NCBI GenBank assembly: GCA_021731215.1
Contig: JAKFXU010000280.1
Span: 1 to 5,890, forward strand
Length of the DNA stretch: 5,890 bases
Direction of reading: 5' to 3'
Origin: Rhodoferax sp.
Lineage (GTDB): Bacteria; Pseudomonadota; Gammaproteobacteria; Burkholderiales; Burkholderiaceae_C
Part shown: positions 5,612-5,890 of the stretch, piece by piece
Position numbering within the stretch: position 1 is the first letter of the stretch
How the letters are laid out: the number at the start of each line of letters is the position of its first letter
Made by a program: the position numbers and the translations under genes
Notes under the pieces: generated by a model
Told to the model about the DNA's origin: nothing
Seen by the model: the letters and a program-made list of their open reading frames with translations, nothing else
Databases searched by the model: none

Positions 5612-5890
5612 TTACTTGAGCAGTTGCTCTTTCTTCAGGCCGAGTTCCGTCACCATGTCGCGCACCACCTGGTACGAGGCCGGGGTGATCGCGTCGTAGC
5701 GGGTAACACTGCCGAAACCAGACACCTTCACGCCCTCCTTGTGGGCGTTGACGATGGCGTCCTGGATTTTTTTCTTGAGTTCGGCGGGCATGTCCTTGCG
5801 ATAGGTCAGCGGCGGGCCGGGCAGTTCCTGGCGGGCCAGAATGCGCAGCGTGTCGGCGCCGATGAGATTGGCCTTGACCATGCGGTCATA
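5612..5890 (-). CDS. phnD: PhnD, periplasmic phosphonate-binding protein, 3' end only
   Basis: The last 92 codons of a gene that continues past the right edge; the frame stays open to 5890, so the ATG at 5881 is an internal methionine (preceded by YDR) and not the start. The C-terminal sequence fits the phosphonate-binding protein family of ABC importers: ILARQELPGPPLTYRKDMP, then AELKKKIQDAI, then a short helix ending EQLLK. The segment with 'P-G-P-P-L-T-Y-R-K-D-M-P' is the usual end of the second lobe, where these proteins return across the hinge. PhnD captures phosphonates in the periplasm and delivers them to the PhnE permeases. The signal peptide and the ligand-binding residues of the first lobe are outside the window. 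It lies directly upstream of phnC, separated by the hairpin-bearing gap, which supports the call. Confidence 0.9.
   Translation of the reverse strand, partial: YDRMVKANLIGADTLRILARQELPGPPLTYRKDMPAELKKKIQDAIVNAHKEGVKVSGFGSVTRYDAITPASYQVVRDMVTELGLKKEQLLK

Noticed and set aside
4191..5619. Long plus-strand open frames opposite phnE1 and phnC
   Set aside because: Translations are rich in Q, H, R and A, have no recognisable domain, and lie opposite well-supported genes; they are shadows of GC-rich codon use.

Overview
The window is an interior slice of a carbon-phosphorus (C-P) lyase operon for uptake and breakdown of phosphonates. Every gene I can support is on the minus strand, so transcription runs from the right edge to the left edge. 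In transcription order: the 3' end of phnD, phnC, two tandem phnE permease genes (called phnE1 and phnE2 here), phnG, phnH, phnI, phnJ and the first nine codons of phnK. The window is almost entirely coding. The only gaps are 54-55 bases between phnD and phnC and 43 bases between phnE2 and phnG. There are no RNA genes, mobile elements, CRISPR arrays or convincing intrinsic terminators. The operon promoter must lie beyond the right edge.

Base composition is high in G+C throughout (roughly 60-65% by eye), with strong Shine-Dalgarno sequences and many stop/start overlaps. Together with the protein sequences this suggests a proteobacterium, most likely a betaproteobacterium of the Burkholderiales/Comamonadaceae type. 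That placement is an inference from protein style and gene order, not a proof. High G+C also explains the many long open frames on the plus strand, which are shadows of the real genes.

Right part (about 3190-5890), the transporter: PhnD is the periplasmic phosphonate-binding protein, PhnC the ATPase, and PhnE1 and PhnE2 the two membrane permeases of an ABC importer. A GC-rich stem-loop lies between phnD and phnC and may set the relative amounts of binding protein and transporter core.

Left part (1-3149), the lyase: PhnG, PhnH and PhnI belong to the core complex that couples phosphonate to the ribose of ATP and releases adenine. PhnJ is the radical S-adenosylmethionine (SAM) enzyme that breaks the C-P bond. 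PhnK is the ATP-binding protein that docks on the complex. PhnL, PhnM, PhnN and PhnP, needed to finish the pathway, would be expected to the left or elsewhere. No phnF regulator gene lies between the transporter and lyase genes, unlike in E. coli.

I do not see a previously undescribed system. The points worth a second look are the phnD-phnC hairpin, the pair of diverged PhnE proteins, the D-C-E1-E2 order without phnF, and small family-specific differences in PhnJ and PhnI.
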